Shown one piece after another: positions 49,607 through 61,883 of a DNA stretch of 64,000 bases. The notes under the pieces are model-generated. The model searched no databases and was not told the origin of the DNA. It worked only from the letters and a program-made list of their open reading frames with translations. Numbering within the stretch: the stretch's first letter is position 1; the number at the start of each line of letters is the position of its first letter. The stretch comes from Vigna angularis (Eukaryota; Streptophyta; Magnoliopsida; Fabales; Fabaceae), in the NCBI RefSeq assembly GCF_016808095.1, contig NC_068977.1, forward strand, positions 28,111,364-28,175,363, given 5' to 3'. The position numbers and the translations under genes were made by a program.

Positions 49607-50200
49607 CTTTTTTAATTTCTATATATATTTGAGTCCAATAATAATAACACAATCTCAGTTAACTTAAAAATAAATTTTGAATAATTTTAATATTATTTTA
49701 AAAATATGTTTACATAATTCAAAATCACAGAACTCATTTATAAAAACTAAACCTCACTTATATGATTAATATGATATAGTTTGGCATTATTTCTATTTCA
49801 CTCAAAAAAATGTAACTATATGTCTAATTTTTTATTTAATTTTAGGAATACATATGATTCTAGTTTCCTATAATTAGATTTAAAATATTATATTTATTTA
49901 TTTTTTAAATTTGAATAAAAAAATTATATAAAAGTGTGATATAAGAATGAATTTCAATTTTGTTAGAATTTAAAAACTAAAACTACATTTAATTCTTTTC
50001 AAAAGAATAAGAGTATCGTGTACGTCTTTAAAAGAATAGAAGTAGAAAATATGAAAATAACTTATATGTGTATAAGGAAAGAAAAATGATTATGTTGAGG
50101 TAATTAATTAATGAATATAAAAAAAGACGAAAGTAAGTTTAATTTGAAGATAATAATGAAAAAGTAGGTGGTACGTGTTAGATGGTTGGTATTTAAGCAA
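46251..50200. other. Long AT-rich spacer upstream of MIR393
   Basis: About 4 kb with no coding, RNA-gene or transposon-terminus signal that I can support. A short TA tract lies at 48667-48686 and a longer one at 49557-49602. Confidence 0.5.
49557..49602. repeat. (TA)n microsatellite
   Basis: A pure TA run of about 46 bp. Confidence 0.95.
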
Positions 50201-50368
50201 AGGATGAAGAGACAAGATAAAGCAGGCAGTAGAAGAATGTTTGACGTTCACATAAATACCACTGAAAGCGTAATTTCAGAAACACACACATTCATCTACA
50301 TTTCTTCATCTCACACCAAGTGAATGTGAATCCAAACAAACTTCAAATTCACCTTTCTCTCCTCACTC

Positions 50369-50375
50369 TATAAAT
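50369..50375 (+). promoter_or_regulatory. TATA box of the MIR393 transcript
   Basis: TATAAAT in CTCACTCTATAAATCACA, with a C/A-rich start region (CCAACCCACAACCAC) about 20-30 bases downstream. It lies about 130 bp before mature miR393, the usual arrangement for plant MIR genes. Confidence 0.6.
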
Positions 50376-50399
50376 CACAAACCAACCCACAACCACTTT

Positions 50400-51020
50400 T
50401 TGGACCACCCCACACACACATACACCACAACCACCTCTCTCTCACCCTCTCTAAATTTCACACCAAAAATATCATACCTTATTATTGTGGGTGGAGAGTT
50501 CCAAAGGGATCGCATTGATCTGATTCTTTTGGTTCCATTCTGCAGAATTTTCCTTCTTATTGGATCATGCGATCCCTTCGGAACTTTCCATCGACTCTAA
50601 CTCTGTCTTTTCTTCGTCCATTTCATCCGGTAAACTCCATCATCAACTTACATCTTTCGTCTTCCTTCTCTGTCTCGTGATATTAAACTGCCTTAGCTTT
50701 TTTCTTAGTCCTTGTTTTGCAGATGACGATATTCGTGATGTTCTTAATAAGTTCTTTCTTAGATCATTGACTGATTCTTCATCACAGCTAACTAACAGCT
50801 TTCTGCAGTTTCTACTGTCAGATCTTGATTTTGCATATTATGTTCCACCTTCTTCTTTTTTATGTTCTGTGCATGGCATGAGTAATAAAATACATCCTTG
50901 GAAGAAAATAAAAAGAATCTCATTAAATACTATATATTATCTTTCAATTTTTTGGCACCTAGAACAATTCCATATACAAAGGCAAATACACACAAGAATT
51001 ACTAGCAGTAGCAAACATAA
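50400..51020 (+). ncRNA. Primary transcript of MIR393 (approximate limits)
   Basis: The start is set from the TATA box at 50369-50375; the end is not defined by sequence. A likely intron spans 50630-50722 (ATCCG|GTAAACTCC ... TTTTGCAG|ATGACG), downstream of the hairpin. Splicing of plant pri-miRNAs is common. Two ATG frames (50400-50600, 50560-51024) overlap the hairpin. They are probably not protein genes, although small peptides from pri-miRNAs have been described in other families. Confidence 0.5.
50490..50592 (+). ncRNA. MIR393: MIR393 precursor hairpin
   Basis: The mature miRNA lies in the 5' arm at 50500-50520: it begins TCCAAAGGGATCGCA and ends TTGATC, with T next (50521) for a 22-nt form. 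The 3' arm holds the star strand, ATCATGCGATCCCTTCGGAAC split as ATCATGCGATCCC (50564-50576) and TTCGGAAC (50577-50584). The arms pair over about 45 bp, from GTGGAGAG/CTTTCCATC at the base to an ATTCTGCAGAAT loop. miR393 guides cleavage of TIR1/AFB auxin-receptor mRNAs, so it dampens auxin signalling, and its 22-nt form can trigger secondary siRNAs. One star base (C in CCCTTCGG) gives an A-C mismatch; the mature strand is canonical. This is the best-supported host gene of the window. Confidence 0.96.
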
Positions 51021-51265
51021 TTAAATAAATGGTGCTAAAAAAACCATATTTCCCGTACTTCTATACTTACCAAAAAAAAGTAATATCATTATATATATGT
51101 TGCACTCATTTATTTCCATAATTAAAATAAATAAAGCCCCAGGACTATTTTTATTTTTTTCCACTTAAAATCATTACATTCACAAGAAAAAACAAAACAA
51201 ATATTTGTTTGGTAAATGTTGGGTTACTAATATCTTAGCAAACATAATTCGTTAGGAATTTAATT

Positions 51266-51268
<3 letters not shown>

Positions 51269-51359
<91 letters not shown>
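51269..51359. repeat. (TA)n microsatellite
   Basis: A pure TA run of about 91 bp. Confidence 0.95.
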
Positions 51360-51361
<2 letters not shown>

Positions 51362-52814
51362 ATCAGTTTCAATACAAAATTGTGTATATTATTGATCAGT
51401 AAAAGGTTTTTCATTAGTAACAGTTTTATGATAATTATTTTAAATTAATAAACTTTTATCATATGATTATTTACAATTGTATAACAACAGTGTAAAAAAA
51501 ATACTTTAAATACGCATGTGTTTGTTCTTAAACAATATTGGTAAAACTCATATTCCGTAGTGTCTTATTTAAGCTAAAATCAATATTATTGAAAAGAGAC
51601 GTAAAGTATTTTGTGTAGAGTGAATTATTAAGGAAAATAAAGCGATGATGGCCATGTTGGGGACCCTTGTTTGGACTTTCTTCATAAATTTCTTTCCTTT
51701 TCTCTTTAACTTTGGAACTTTAACCTTCACATGTCTTATATATTCATTTTGTACTGAGCAATAAATTTTACATGAGATAATAACCATCAAACTTTATAGT
51801 TGTGAAATTTAACAATTTCTAAGAAAAAATAATGAGTTTTAATTTTTTTTTTTTATTATGAGAGAGTTACTTAATGATAAATCTTGTAATATGTTGATAA
51901 TTTGATTATTGAGTTGTTTTCATCAATATATTATTTAATTAAGTTTTTTATAATAAGTAATTTTTTCTTATTTATATATATAATTTAATTTTATTATATT
52001 TTTGTGTAGTTGTTCATGTTTTTTATTTTATTTTTTAATAAATTTTTCATAAAATGACAATTAGGTCTATTATAAACTTTTTTTAAAGAAATTTAGCAAA
52101 AGGGATTCTACAATTTTTGTTATCATTATTTACTAAAATACATCTTAATTATTCATAATAATCAAATTTACAATATGAAATAACATTAAAACTAGTTAAT
52201 ATATAATATCTGAAAAGTTATCAATAGTTATAATTTAATCTTTAAAAAAATTGAATTTTGAAGTACTTGGCTTTCCAAACTAATTTTCCTATGACAAATT
52301 AAGTTTTCAACACAAATTATGAATAAAATTAGTTTGGAAAATAATATCAACACATATTAATTTAAAAAGAAATTGCAGTGGATTTATTGTGAAAAGAAAA
52401 ATCACAAAACTTCTTACTACTGCTCCACACATTGCATAAGATTCTAATTAATTCATAGGCAATTATATTTTTAGGTTAAAGTTATCACGTTCTCGTGGTT
52501 TGCCTCAGTTGTTTGCCGCAGGTTTCAATCTCCTTAGGAATTGTCAATTGTCCAATCATTTTACTATTTTAAATAACGGGGCAATATTATATTATTTTTA
52601 AAAGGAATTTCTTATTTATACTCATATTTATTTATTGTAGTTTTTCGCTCACTTAAAAAAAATTAATTCCAAAATCTATAGACTACCAGCCAGGAACAAA
52701 TCCAAGTGATATGCGTCTCCACAAACATTTTAACTTGCACCAATATTATGTATATGTGTAATTATAATTATATATTGTCCTTATAATTATAATGTAACAG
52801 AAAAGTCAAAGCAC

Positions 52815-52816
<2 letters not shown>

Positions 52817-52884
<68 letters not shown>
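52817..52884. repeat. (TA)n microsatellite followed by poly-T
   Basis: A TA run of about 68 bp passes directly into a T run. Confidence 0.95.
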
Positions 52885-52898
<14 letters not shown>

Positions 52899-53245
52899 CT
52901 TTTATTCATTTCATGTGTATGGATTGATGTACTCCAAGTATATATTTACATTTATAGATTATTTTTATTGATAAAAAAAACTCTACTTTTCAATGTCACT
53001 AATATAAATTCATATTCTGTTGGTTCATTTATTGTTCACAATGCACAGATATTTCTTATGCCCTATCAATTAATAGGGATAAAATAACATTTAGTAAAAA
53101 AAATTTTAAAAAATCAATAAAAATAGATAAATTATATATTTTTATCCAAAATATCTTATAACAGCATGATCATATAATTCATGTTATTTAAATTTTTATT
53201 ATAAATTAAAGTTGTTTGGATTATAAGTTCCTTAAATGAAGATTA

Positions 53246-53252
<7 letters not shown>

Positions 53253-53304
<52 letters not shown>
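53253..53304. repeat. (TA)n microsatellite followed by (GT)n
   Basis: A TA run of about 52 bp followed by GTGTGTGGGTGTGTGTG. Confidence 0.95.
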
Positions 53305-53306
<2 letters not shown>

Positions 53307-53390
53307 GTGTGTGGGTGTGTGTGAGGTATTCTTCGTTTTATAATATATTACAATGTTATTTTTAAAAGATGTTTTCAATAATGAAAAGAA

Positions 53391-53752
53391 TTACTAGTGA
53401 AAAAATAGTATTTATGAATAGGTTGACCGGTTATAGAATTGTAATAAACTTAAGACATATTATTACGTAGTTATGGAAATCAATCATAATATACAACGAA
53501 TGTGACAAACTTGTAAATAATTTCAAAATGTATTATAACGGAGTTATTGACATTAGTCATAATATGAAAGATGTGACAAATTTGTAAATAAGTTCAAAGC
53601 ATATTATAATGGAGTTATGAACACCTGTTAAATACATGAGAAAGGGTTGAATAAAATGCGTTTGATATGTTATAACGTCTACAACTATGATCTCAACCAC
53701 TTGTCATAATAGGTCATTTTTATCCGTCATAAAATGCGATTTTTGCACTAAT
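53391..53752. mobile_element. Small CACTA-like non-autonomous element
   Basis: The left end ACTAGTGAAAAAATAGTATT (53393) and the right end, read inverted (TTAGTGCAAAAATCGCATTT, from 53752), match over about 25 bp and resemble the CACTAGTGCAAAAA terminus. The inside has three ~72-bp units (GAGTTAT near 53467, 53540, 53611). End bases have mutated and no clean 3-bp duplication is visible. Confidence 0.5.
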
Positions 53753-56700
53753 AAATATTTAAATTGTGTTTGATTTTGATTTTAAGTGGCGTTAAACTAG
53801 AGTAGGAATAAAAGTTATTTATGAAATAAGAAGTTAATGCAAGGAAAAGAAAAGTAAAATTAGTTGAAGTAATATAATTTATGGATGAATGGAGATGGAA
53901 AATGTGGAAGGAAAGAGGCATTTAATACGTGAAGTGAATTGACGTGAGATTCCCTTTAGAGTGAGAAAAAACAAAATGTGTGTTGGGAGGGGTCCATGTG
54001 TGAGCTAGATTTTGATCACATCAACCCCAACACAAGTGGCCCAATGGACAAGCCCATCAATCTAACATGTCGGTTCATAACACTCACATAAATTTTTGTT
54101 CCTTCCATCATCTCATTTGTCTCCATTCTCTACTTCCACTAACCATCACACCCTATTCATTAGGGTTGGTTTCTTGCTTATCCATTTCAATAAATTTTCT
54201 TTTATATTCTTATATTTATTAAATTATTTTTACCATAAATATTATGCTTTCTTTCTTCTCACATCTTTTATTCTTTTCTTTAAAAATATATACTTTTTTA
54301 AAAATCACCAAATACCAGTGATGTATGATTATTTGAGAAAAAGAAAGTGAATCTAATGTTAAAAAAAAGGTGAAAAGTGAAATGACATTATGGATTATTT
54401 GTCAAAAAGGTAATATAATATTAAATTAAAAATATTCTTATTAAAATAAAGTCACGTGTAAAGAAACATATTTTAGTATTTTACTTAAAGTTATTAGAAG
54501 AAAACTTACATGTATTGTTATAGATATTTTCAATCTATATAAAGTTTTAATTTAATAATATGTAATATATTTACAACGATGCATATTAACACTGTAAACA
54601 TCATATAACAAAACAATAATACCTATATTACTTACCATGTTTTGATAAATTTTGATTTTAGTCAAACATGTTACAAGAAATCAACCTTTCTTATATATCA
54701 TATAACAACATTGAAAATTTGATTATATGCAACATAAAGAAATAAAACTAATTACATGCTTCTTCCATTACTGCAATATATCTACTAATTTTGTTAATAA
54801 TGCTTTTTATCACGAAGTTTAATGGATTTTCTTGTTGAAGTACCCGAATCATTTCATTTATGGCAGAGGTTATGACCATTCTCAATTGATGGAGATTTTT
54901 GAAAAAAAGCTTTTTTAACAACTTTATACCATAGAATATATCGTATTTTGTGATTAGTTTATTTCAAATATACGAAACAATAAAATAATCACACATGATT
55001 TATTGTAAAAACATTGTTAAAAAAAATAATTAACGTAGAAGAATCCAACATTTTTATGCGTGTGATTGAATTTCAAAAAATTAACTATCGTTTAATTCTA
55101 ATACTAAGGAAAGATATAATTACCTACTTCAGTGACATATTTAAGCCCACAAAACTTTTATGCAATAATTTTAAACACTATTATCATGAAACACCCACAA
55201 GTATTAAATCATTTACTTAACAAAAGAAACTTTAACTTAATTGTATGGAGAGTAATTATACCTTAGTAACTAATTGTGCTTTGTGTATTGCTATAATTTT
55301 TCTTGAACAAGAAACATCAACTTGGAAATAACAAATTACTTGCACGATACTCTAACCATGATTCCAACATCGAACATGGTTTTCATCTTTCTGAAAAAAA
55401 TTCAGATCCTCTTTATCATAGTGTAGTTGCTTTTCAAGAGAAAGATAAACCATCATGTCCCCACAATTTTAAAACTTTCATTTTTACCATAACCAATTAT
55501 TGTTCACTTTTCCATTATGCAAACATCATGAAATGATTACCAAAAGTTGATCTTATTGTTTCCCAGTGTCATACATTTAGTATAAAAGAGATGTTTTTTT
55601 TTTTACTATTATTTTTTTCAAAAATTGTGTTTTTGAGATGAGCTGATCTACATGAGGAAAAAATGTTATTAAAAGATTTATGCATTGTTAGGGTGAACAA
55701 AATTAACACAATCAATGAAAGAATTGTTATAAAAGTGAATAGATATATTGGATGAGAAGCTATAGTGAATAAAACTTTACTTTAAAATTAAACTTGGTTA
55801 CATAAACTGCAGGAAAAAGTATACATTGAGTGAACTAATGAGTGATGAAAGACAGAAAAGCCTTAATTTAAGAATAGACTGGTTGATAGCAATCATGGTG
55901 GTGGTTACAATTGCACACATCAGCAACTGTATCAGATCTTTGCACGACCACAAAAAAAATAGCTGGTTCACATTTCATAAGTCATAACTCACATCACTTT
56001 ATATTCGTGAATATTGTGACAAATTTGAAATCCAGACATTTGAAAATGAAAGGGACTAATTAAATACCAAAAATATAATATTGTATTATTAGAAGATTAG
56101 ACAAGGTTCAAATGTACATTCAAACCCTCGCAAAGGAATTTAATATATCCATTCCAAGGTTTTAAATTATAAGTCATTATTATTAGAAGAAAAAAAATGG
56201 TTTGTTGTGATTTTATACCGTAAAACTTTTACATAAATATTGTACTGGGTTATTGCAATAATTTTTTTTGTTTTGATCTTAAGTAGGTTAAAATAGTATT
56301 GACAACGTTAATAATCACAATAATAACATTATGAGGTATGATCCAAGCTTTATAGAGAAATGAGTAAAAAATGCATATTTAAGTTGTCTTTAGATTAATT
56401 TTAAACGATATAAGACTATTTGATGTATTACAACAAGTCATCACTCAAGATTTAAGAAGAAAAATTCGTCTTTTTGGAATCTCCTTTTCGTTTCTACAAA
56501 AGATATCAATATTTCAATCTCAAGTCCATTGAGATATCATTATAGTAATCACTATATTTGAGGTATTAACTTTTTTTTAGCCTAAAACTCCTTCATAGTT
56601 TCATAGTCTCAAGATTAGAAAAAACAAAAAACATATTTAAATTATCCTTACTTCTACTTCTAAAGAAAATATATATACCTAAGAAAAAAAATATAAATAC

Positions 56701-57100
56701 TTACTCAATACTTTTTATCTATAGAAAATATAAATAATAAATATAAATAAACATACATCTGTATCTAGTTTTTATTTATTTTATATATACTCGTTTTGTT
56801 TTGGGATTATGAGGTTCATGTATCTTTCCTTATCATTATTATTGAATGCATTGAACGTAAGAACTTGAAACACTATAATAATTAAGAAATATATATTCAA
56901 GATAGTTTACTATTATTTTTATTTATAAAAATTTATGATTTACTAATTATTGAAGAGATTTATTTTATTTAAAAAATATACAAAGTGATTATTATAATAT
57001 GAGTTTCTTGAAAAATATATAAAGTAGTTATTATAATATATGCAAGTTATGTTTTTTAAGAATTATTAAAAAAATATAAGATTTATTACGTGGATGATTT
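53753..57100. other. AT-rich spacer
   Basis: No gene recognised. 53880-54100 is slightly less AT-rich. The frame at 55303-55536 has balanced composition (H-G-F-H-L-S-E-K-N-S-D-P-L-Y-H-S) and might be an old coding remnant, but I cannot identify it. Confidence 0.4.
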
Positions 57101-57179
57101 TCGTTCTATATAATTTTTTTTTAAGAAAAAAAATAAAAAGATAAGAAAAGATAATATGATATTTTTATGGTTATCATAA

Positions 57180-57760
57180 GGATCACCAAAATCTCTTAAG
57201 AGTATGAAGGGAGTTTAAAGTGAGGTTGAGACCCATAAATATATACTAAACTGAGTGAGTGAGTGTTACATTTGTGTGAAAAATAATGCAATTGAGTAGT
57301 TTTGAAGGAAAAGTAAGAGTAAGATTCAAACATAGAAAGAAAAAAAAAAGTTTTAAAGGTTGAGTTTCGAAGAGGGTGAAGGAAGAATTGAACACAAAGA
57401 GGTAAGGGAACTTACATTCTTATATGTTTTTTTCTTGCCTTCTTGTTTGTATGTGATATATTATTTTATAAAAGTCTAAATTGTGAAGTAGATGTTATTT
57501 AGAATGATTGTGATGAAATGTAATTGTATGTTTGTGTGTGGTGACTAGATGAAAGGTAGTGAGGGATAACTTCGCGTAGTTGTAAAGAAGGTGTACTTTG
57601 TCGGGCTTCTAAGGAGAGTAATGGGAGGTGACACTTGTATTGGTAAGCTACGTGCGAGAGATACATCTCAGTTTTGTAGCACATAGATCACTAATGGTTG
57701 TACTATAGTGTGAAAAAATAGGTGTAATTGTATTGTCTTGAGACACATGACTATGTAAAG
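57180..57760 (+). mobile_element. LTR-like fragment with TATA box and splice donor
   Basis: CCCATAAATATATAC (57233) is followed by a purine-rich leader, AACACAAAGAG|GTAAGGG (57390-57406), then GTGAGGGATAACTTCGCG, TTTGTCGGGCTTCTAAGG and GTGACACTTGTATTGG (57550-57640). I recall this series of phrases from U5 of legume gypsy LTRs. Neither boundary nor a second LTR could be fixed. Confidence 0.35.
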
Positions 57761-59713
57761 CTTGGTGAATTGTTATATTATGATTGATGTGTATTCATGT
57801 TTTGATATTTGTTTAGGTTAACTCATTCTTTCTATTTGGTAGTTTTCGTTTGTGATGATATTTTTAATAGAAACAAATGATGATGTAATTATTAAAAAAG
57901 ATACATAGCTTTAGAGAGAATGATCAATATTAGAAAGGTTTGAGATCGCCTTTTAATTTAGGCTTTTTTCTTTTTAATAAAATATATTTGTAAGTAAGAT
58001 TTCAATAAAGTAGAAATAAACTTTTATTTTAATTATATAATTTGTTGCTAATTATATATTTTAAAAAACGAAAAAATGTTACCTTTATAATAAACTTTTC
58101 TTGAGTGATTCTTGTCCTTGTAAAATGTCCCAAAGTAATTGGAATCCACGGTGTCAGAAAATTAACCTAAGATATTTTGACCTAAAGAGGGTTCAATATA
58201 AACATTTTTGATGATGCAATTGCAGATCACCCTTTATAAAGTTTTACAACATTATGGATTACATTAATTGTTTTTAATTTTTCAAATATTTTGACATGAA
58301 GAGATTCACTGTTGAAAATTACATAGAATTTGTAGTCTTATTATACTAAGTGGAGACTGACTGAGTTTAAACTTGTTATATATAAACCTCAATTGACTCA
58401 GATCCAGGCATGTAACATTTCCCAACTTTGGTGCTGTGAAATTGTCTTTTTAATGTACCTACCCAACACTTTTTGGCCAAATACCACTGTTCATGGAGGA
58501 ACATGTCCTAAAGAGGTTTAGAACCAAAAACAATATATGTGGTGTTATTGGATCAATCATTCTGAAAAAGTGGAATTTGTACAATAGGTCTCTGACACTA
58601 CTTAGAAAATCTATGCACCTTTCATGTCCCTAAATTTCTTAACAAAAGATCTAGGTGTCGTTTATTGGCTTTGTTTTAAGTGCAGTGTAGAGTCATATCC
58701 AATACTAAGTTCATATTTATTTAAAAATCAATAAAGTGGTGGATGAGATTGGAAAGAAAAACAGCGTGTGGTCATTTTAAAATTAGATTTTGAGGAAGCA
58801 AATATTTGAGTAAACAGAAAATTTGTATATTATGAAAATATTAGACTTTAATTCCCAATGAATTAGGTGGATAAAGGACTGATGGAATTTGGTTCAATCT
58901 TTGTGCTAGTTAACGGAAGTTTGTTAGAAAAATTTACACTAACTACAAGTTAAGACAAAGAGATCCATTAACTACTTCTATTTTTATATTTGACAAAAGG
59001 TTTAATTATATTAGTCATGCAAGTCGTGAAAAAAAATGAAAGAGTTAAAGGTTGGAAAGAATGAAATAAAGGTAAAATATATTACAATTCATTGATGATA
59101 ATTTTTTTGTGTTTAGGTTTCGTATATTGACTTTTAAGAGTATCCTTTGTTTCTTTGAAATAACATTAGGACTAAAGGTTAACTTTTACAAAACTAAACG
59201 GGGGAGTTGGGATATATCTAGGCATATTAGTAGGGTAAATTTAGGAAAAGTTATTTTGTTTTGTCAATTTCTTTTCTTTTATTTCCTTTTTTTCTTAACT
59301 TTCTCTTTTTCATTTTTTTTTAATCCTTTATCTTTCATTTCTTTTTCTCTCTATTCATTCTCTTTTACTATGCCAGAAAAATTCATAAATCCAAAAAGTT
59401 CTCTAATGAAAAGGTTCACGGAATCAAAATATCCACAAAAATTCTATGGCTAAGACAAACTCCTGGGCCATGCAAGAAATAAATACAAATTAACTCTTAA
59501 TCTGTCTCTAATATAAGTGCTTTTAATTTGCCAAAGGATTACATACAAACATTTTAATCAAACTATAACATAGACTTTGTAAGAGGTTTTAATAAACTTA
59601 CTTATAGAAAAATTACATAATAACATAGGACGTTGAAATTTTTGACTGGCTAAACATATTTACTTTTCTTTCATTGACTAAACATATTTTTAAAGTATAT
59701 AAACTAATTATTT
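57761..59713. other. AT-rich spacer
   Basis: No gene recognised. The plus-strand frame at 59109-59453 is F/S-rich low-complexity sequence without a domain. Confidence 0.5.
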
Positions 59714-59832
59714 AATTTTTATGTACGAAAAATTCATCTAGATTTGAATCAAAACTAAATAAGACATATCAATTTGAAAGTTTACAACAAGGAACTTATG
59801 AATAACAACTTTATGAATTTATGAATAATAAG
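59714..59832 (+). repeat. Left copy of a long direct repeat flanking the inverted-repeat element
   Basis: Begins AATTTTTATGTACGAAAAAT and ends TATGAATAATAAG against the left terminal inverted repeat. It matches 61788-61883, with few mismatches and one ~23-bp extra segment (near 59803-59825). Confidence 0.85.
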
Positions 59833-60511
59833 GTTTAATGTTTCAGTAGGTCCCTTTTTTGGTCCAAAATCTCAAATAGGTTCCCTACTTATTCACTGTC
59901 TCAATTGGATATTTATTTTTGAAAAATTGAAATAAATAGAGGTTTGCCGTCAAATTCAACAAACGTCATTTAAGAGGCCCTTACGTGACATATTGACAGT
60001 ATTTTCGCCTAAGCTAAACCTTCTCGCCTGGGCGATATATGCACGGTAACATTTTCATTTAAGCTAAAACTAAGTTGCTTGGTGAAATTTAGACTAAAAC
60101 TTGGGGTGCCCATTGGAACATTTTCGCTTACGCGAAACTTTGCTCGCCTGGATGACAATGTCCTACAACTAAGGTTGAGCCACTAGAACTTTTTCGCTTA
60201 GGCGAAACTTGGGTCGCCTGGACGAATCCTTCTAAAATTGTTGGCTCGTCAACCTGGCTTAAGCAAATATTTTTAGCTTAAGCGAGACCACGCGACCCTG
60301 TGTTAAAACTCAAAAAAGAAAGGACTTATTCATAACCACTTTCTTTCCAACACAGTGCTTTCTTTTCTCAAATTATAGGGCGCGAGGTATGAAGAGATAA
60401 AACACTGGTACTTTATCATAGAAAGAAAAGTGGTTTTGCTTCTATAGGAATATGATCCCTCTTCTTGATTAGGATTCATACTTTTTGATATACCATTAAC
60501 ATCATTGCTGG

Positions 60512-60514
60512 TAT
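60512..60514. other. Target-site duplication TAT (left)
   Basis: TAT before the CACTA element, repeated at 61345-61347. Confidence 0.85.
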
Positions 60515-61344
60515 CACTAGTACAAAAACAATGTATAACGTCATGCGTTTAACGTCTAACCACTGAATAGCCAACGTTAAAAATGACCGGTGACATTTTT
60601 GTAAATAAATACAATTATTAAACGTTGTTTAGAAATGTAATTCGACGTAAAAAGGATATAAAACGTGGAATGCCCTAGAGTCAGACGTCAAAAGGTTAGT
60701 GAATTCAATAAAAATTTGAGCGGGAGATTGAAATTTCATTCACTTTATCTTAGCACTCAATACCCTCTTCTCTTCTCAAACTTTTCTCAAACGAAGTTTG
60801 ACGACCATCACATGTAATCTTTCTTTCATTTGATACAAATGCATTTTTTTATGATTTTCGTTTGTTTTGACCGATTATTTTCATGTTTTTGTTCTTCATA
60901 GGCACATTCTACTTTCACGGTCACCGGTGACGACACTTTATTCCGACACACCCACCTTTTGAAGGTTAGTTTTCATTTTGAAGAACTTGTTTGTTGAACT
61001 TGTTTGTTGTTGGTTATTGTTGTTTGTTGTTGATACTATGTTCATAGTTCTTGCTTTATAAAATATCAAAAACTGAAATTTGTTATTTTTCTGTTTTTCA
61101 GGTCTCGTAGAGTTGTAAAAAAGGATCACAATTAATTAAAAAAACAAAAAAAAAATTATTAACGTCGTATATTAATAAAATTCGACGTTAAGTAAATGTC
61201 GTATATTTACAAAATTCGATGTTAATTTAACGTCGAATTTAAAAAATTTGACGTCAATTTAACGTCTCTTAATATAACGTTGTTCGCAAATTAGCTGTTA
61301 AAAGCCCAAAATATTTGACGTTGTATTCGATTTTTGCACTAGTG
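60515..61344. mobile_element. Non-autonomous CACTA element, same family as 21021-22525
   Basis: CACTAGTACAAAAAC (60515) to GATTTTTGCACTAGTG (61344), 830 bp, with TAT duplicated on both sides. Subterminal AACGTC(G/T) words occur at both ends (60543-60660; 61160-61320). It shares ATGACCGGTGACATTTTTGT (60583) with TTGACCGGTGGCATAAATGT (21090) in the other CACTA element, at the same distance from the left end. There is no transposase. The centre (60715-61130) has leader- and intron-like sequence (TTTTTCTGTTTTTCAG near 61085) of unknown origin. Confidence 0.92.
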
Positions 61345-61787
61345 TATTGAGGTAAGGTAGTTCATTTTCATGGATTACACAACAGAGTATACTTTGATGA
61401 CCCTGAAACACCTACCAAGAGAGCCAAATAGTAGACTGAATATAACACAACTTTATTCATTCAAGATAGTCAAATACATTGCTATTTGAGTTTTCATTCA
61501 CAAACTCACTTTAAGATCATCTATTGCATCCTAACAAAACGAATATATCAGAAAAACTTGTGTTTTAGTTTTCTCCATATCTCGCTCAGACGAAAAGGTT
61601 TAGCTTAAGCGAAAATACTGTCAGCATGCCACGTAAGGGTCTTTTAAACGACATTTGTCCAATTTGACGGCAAGCCTCTATTTGTTTCAATTTTTCAAAA
61701 ATAAAGACCCAATTGAGACACCGAATAACTAGGGGGCCTATTTGAGATTCTAGACGAAAAAAAAGACCTATACCGAAAGATTAAACC

Positions 61788-61883
61788 AATTTCTTTGTAC
61801 AAAAAATTCATCTAGATTTGAATCAAAACTAAATAAGAGATATCAATTTGAAAGTTTACAACAATGAAATTATGAATAATAAG
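61788..61883 (+). repeat. Right copy of the long direct repeat
   Basis: Begins AATTTCTTTGTACAAAAAAT directly after the right terminal inverted repeat and ends TATGAATAATAAG. See 59714-59832. Confidence 0.85.

Larger units (their letters stand above)
51021..53390. other. AT-rich spacer with microsatellites
   Basis: No gene recognised. TA tracts lie at 51269-51359, 52817-52884 and 53253-53304. Confidence 0.5.
59832..61787. mobile_element. Inverted-repeat (Mutator-like?) non-autonomous element with nested CACTA
   Basis: The left end GGTTTAATGTTTCAGTAGG (59832) and the right end, read inverted (GGTTTAATCTTTCGGTATAGG from 61787), begin terminal inverted repeats of roughly 190 bp that include AATCTCAAATAGG, AATTGAAATAAATAGAGG-like and TGACAGTATTTTCGC. 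No transposase is present. The inside repeats CGCCT(G/A)GGCGA- and CGCTTA(G/C)GCGAAACTT-type words (60000-60300). An 830-bp CACTA element sits inside. GGTTTAAT ends with 'GGTCC..' runs occur in plant Mutator-like elements, but the class is not certain because the usual 9-bp duplication is absent. Confidence 0.7.

Noticed and set aside
50400..51024. Two overlapping ATG frames over the MIR393 hairpin taken as protein genes
   Set aside because: They have no domain and the sequence is fully explained by a canonical miR393 precursor with leader and probable intron.
55303..55536. 77-codon frame with non-repetitive composition
   Set aside because: No recognisable motif, no splice or promoter context; noted only as a possible old remnant in the spacer entry.
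59109..59453. 114-codon plus-strand frame considered as a membrane protein
   Set aside because: It is a T-rich low-complexity run giving F/S/L repeats, without promoter or conserved residues.
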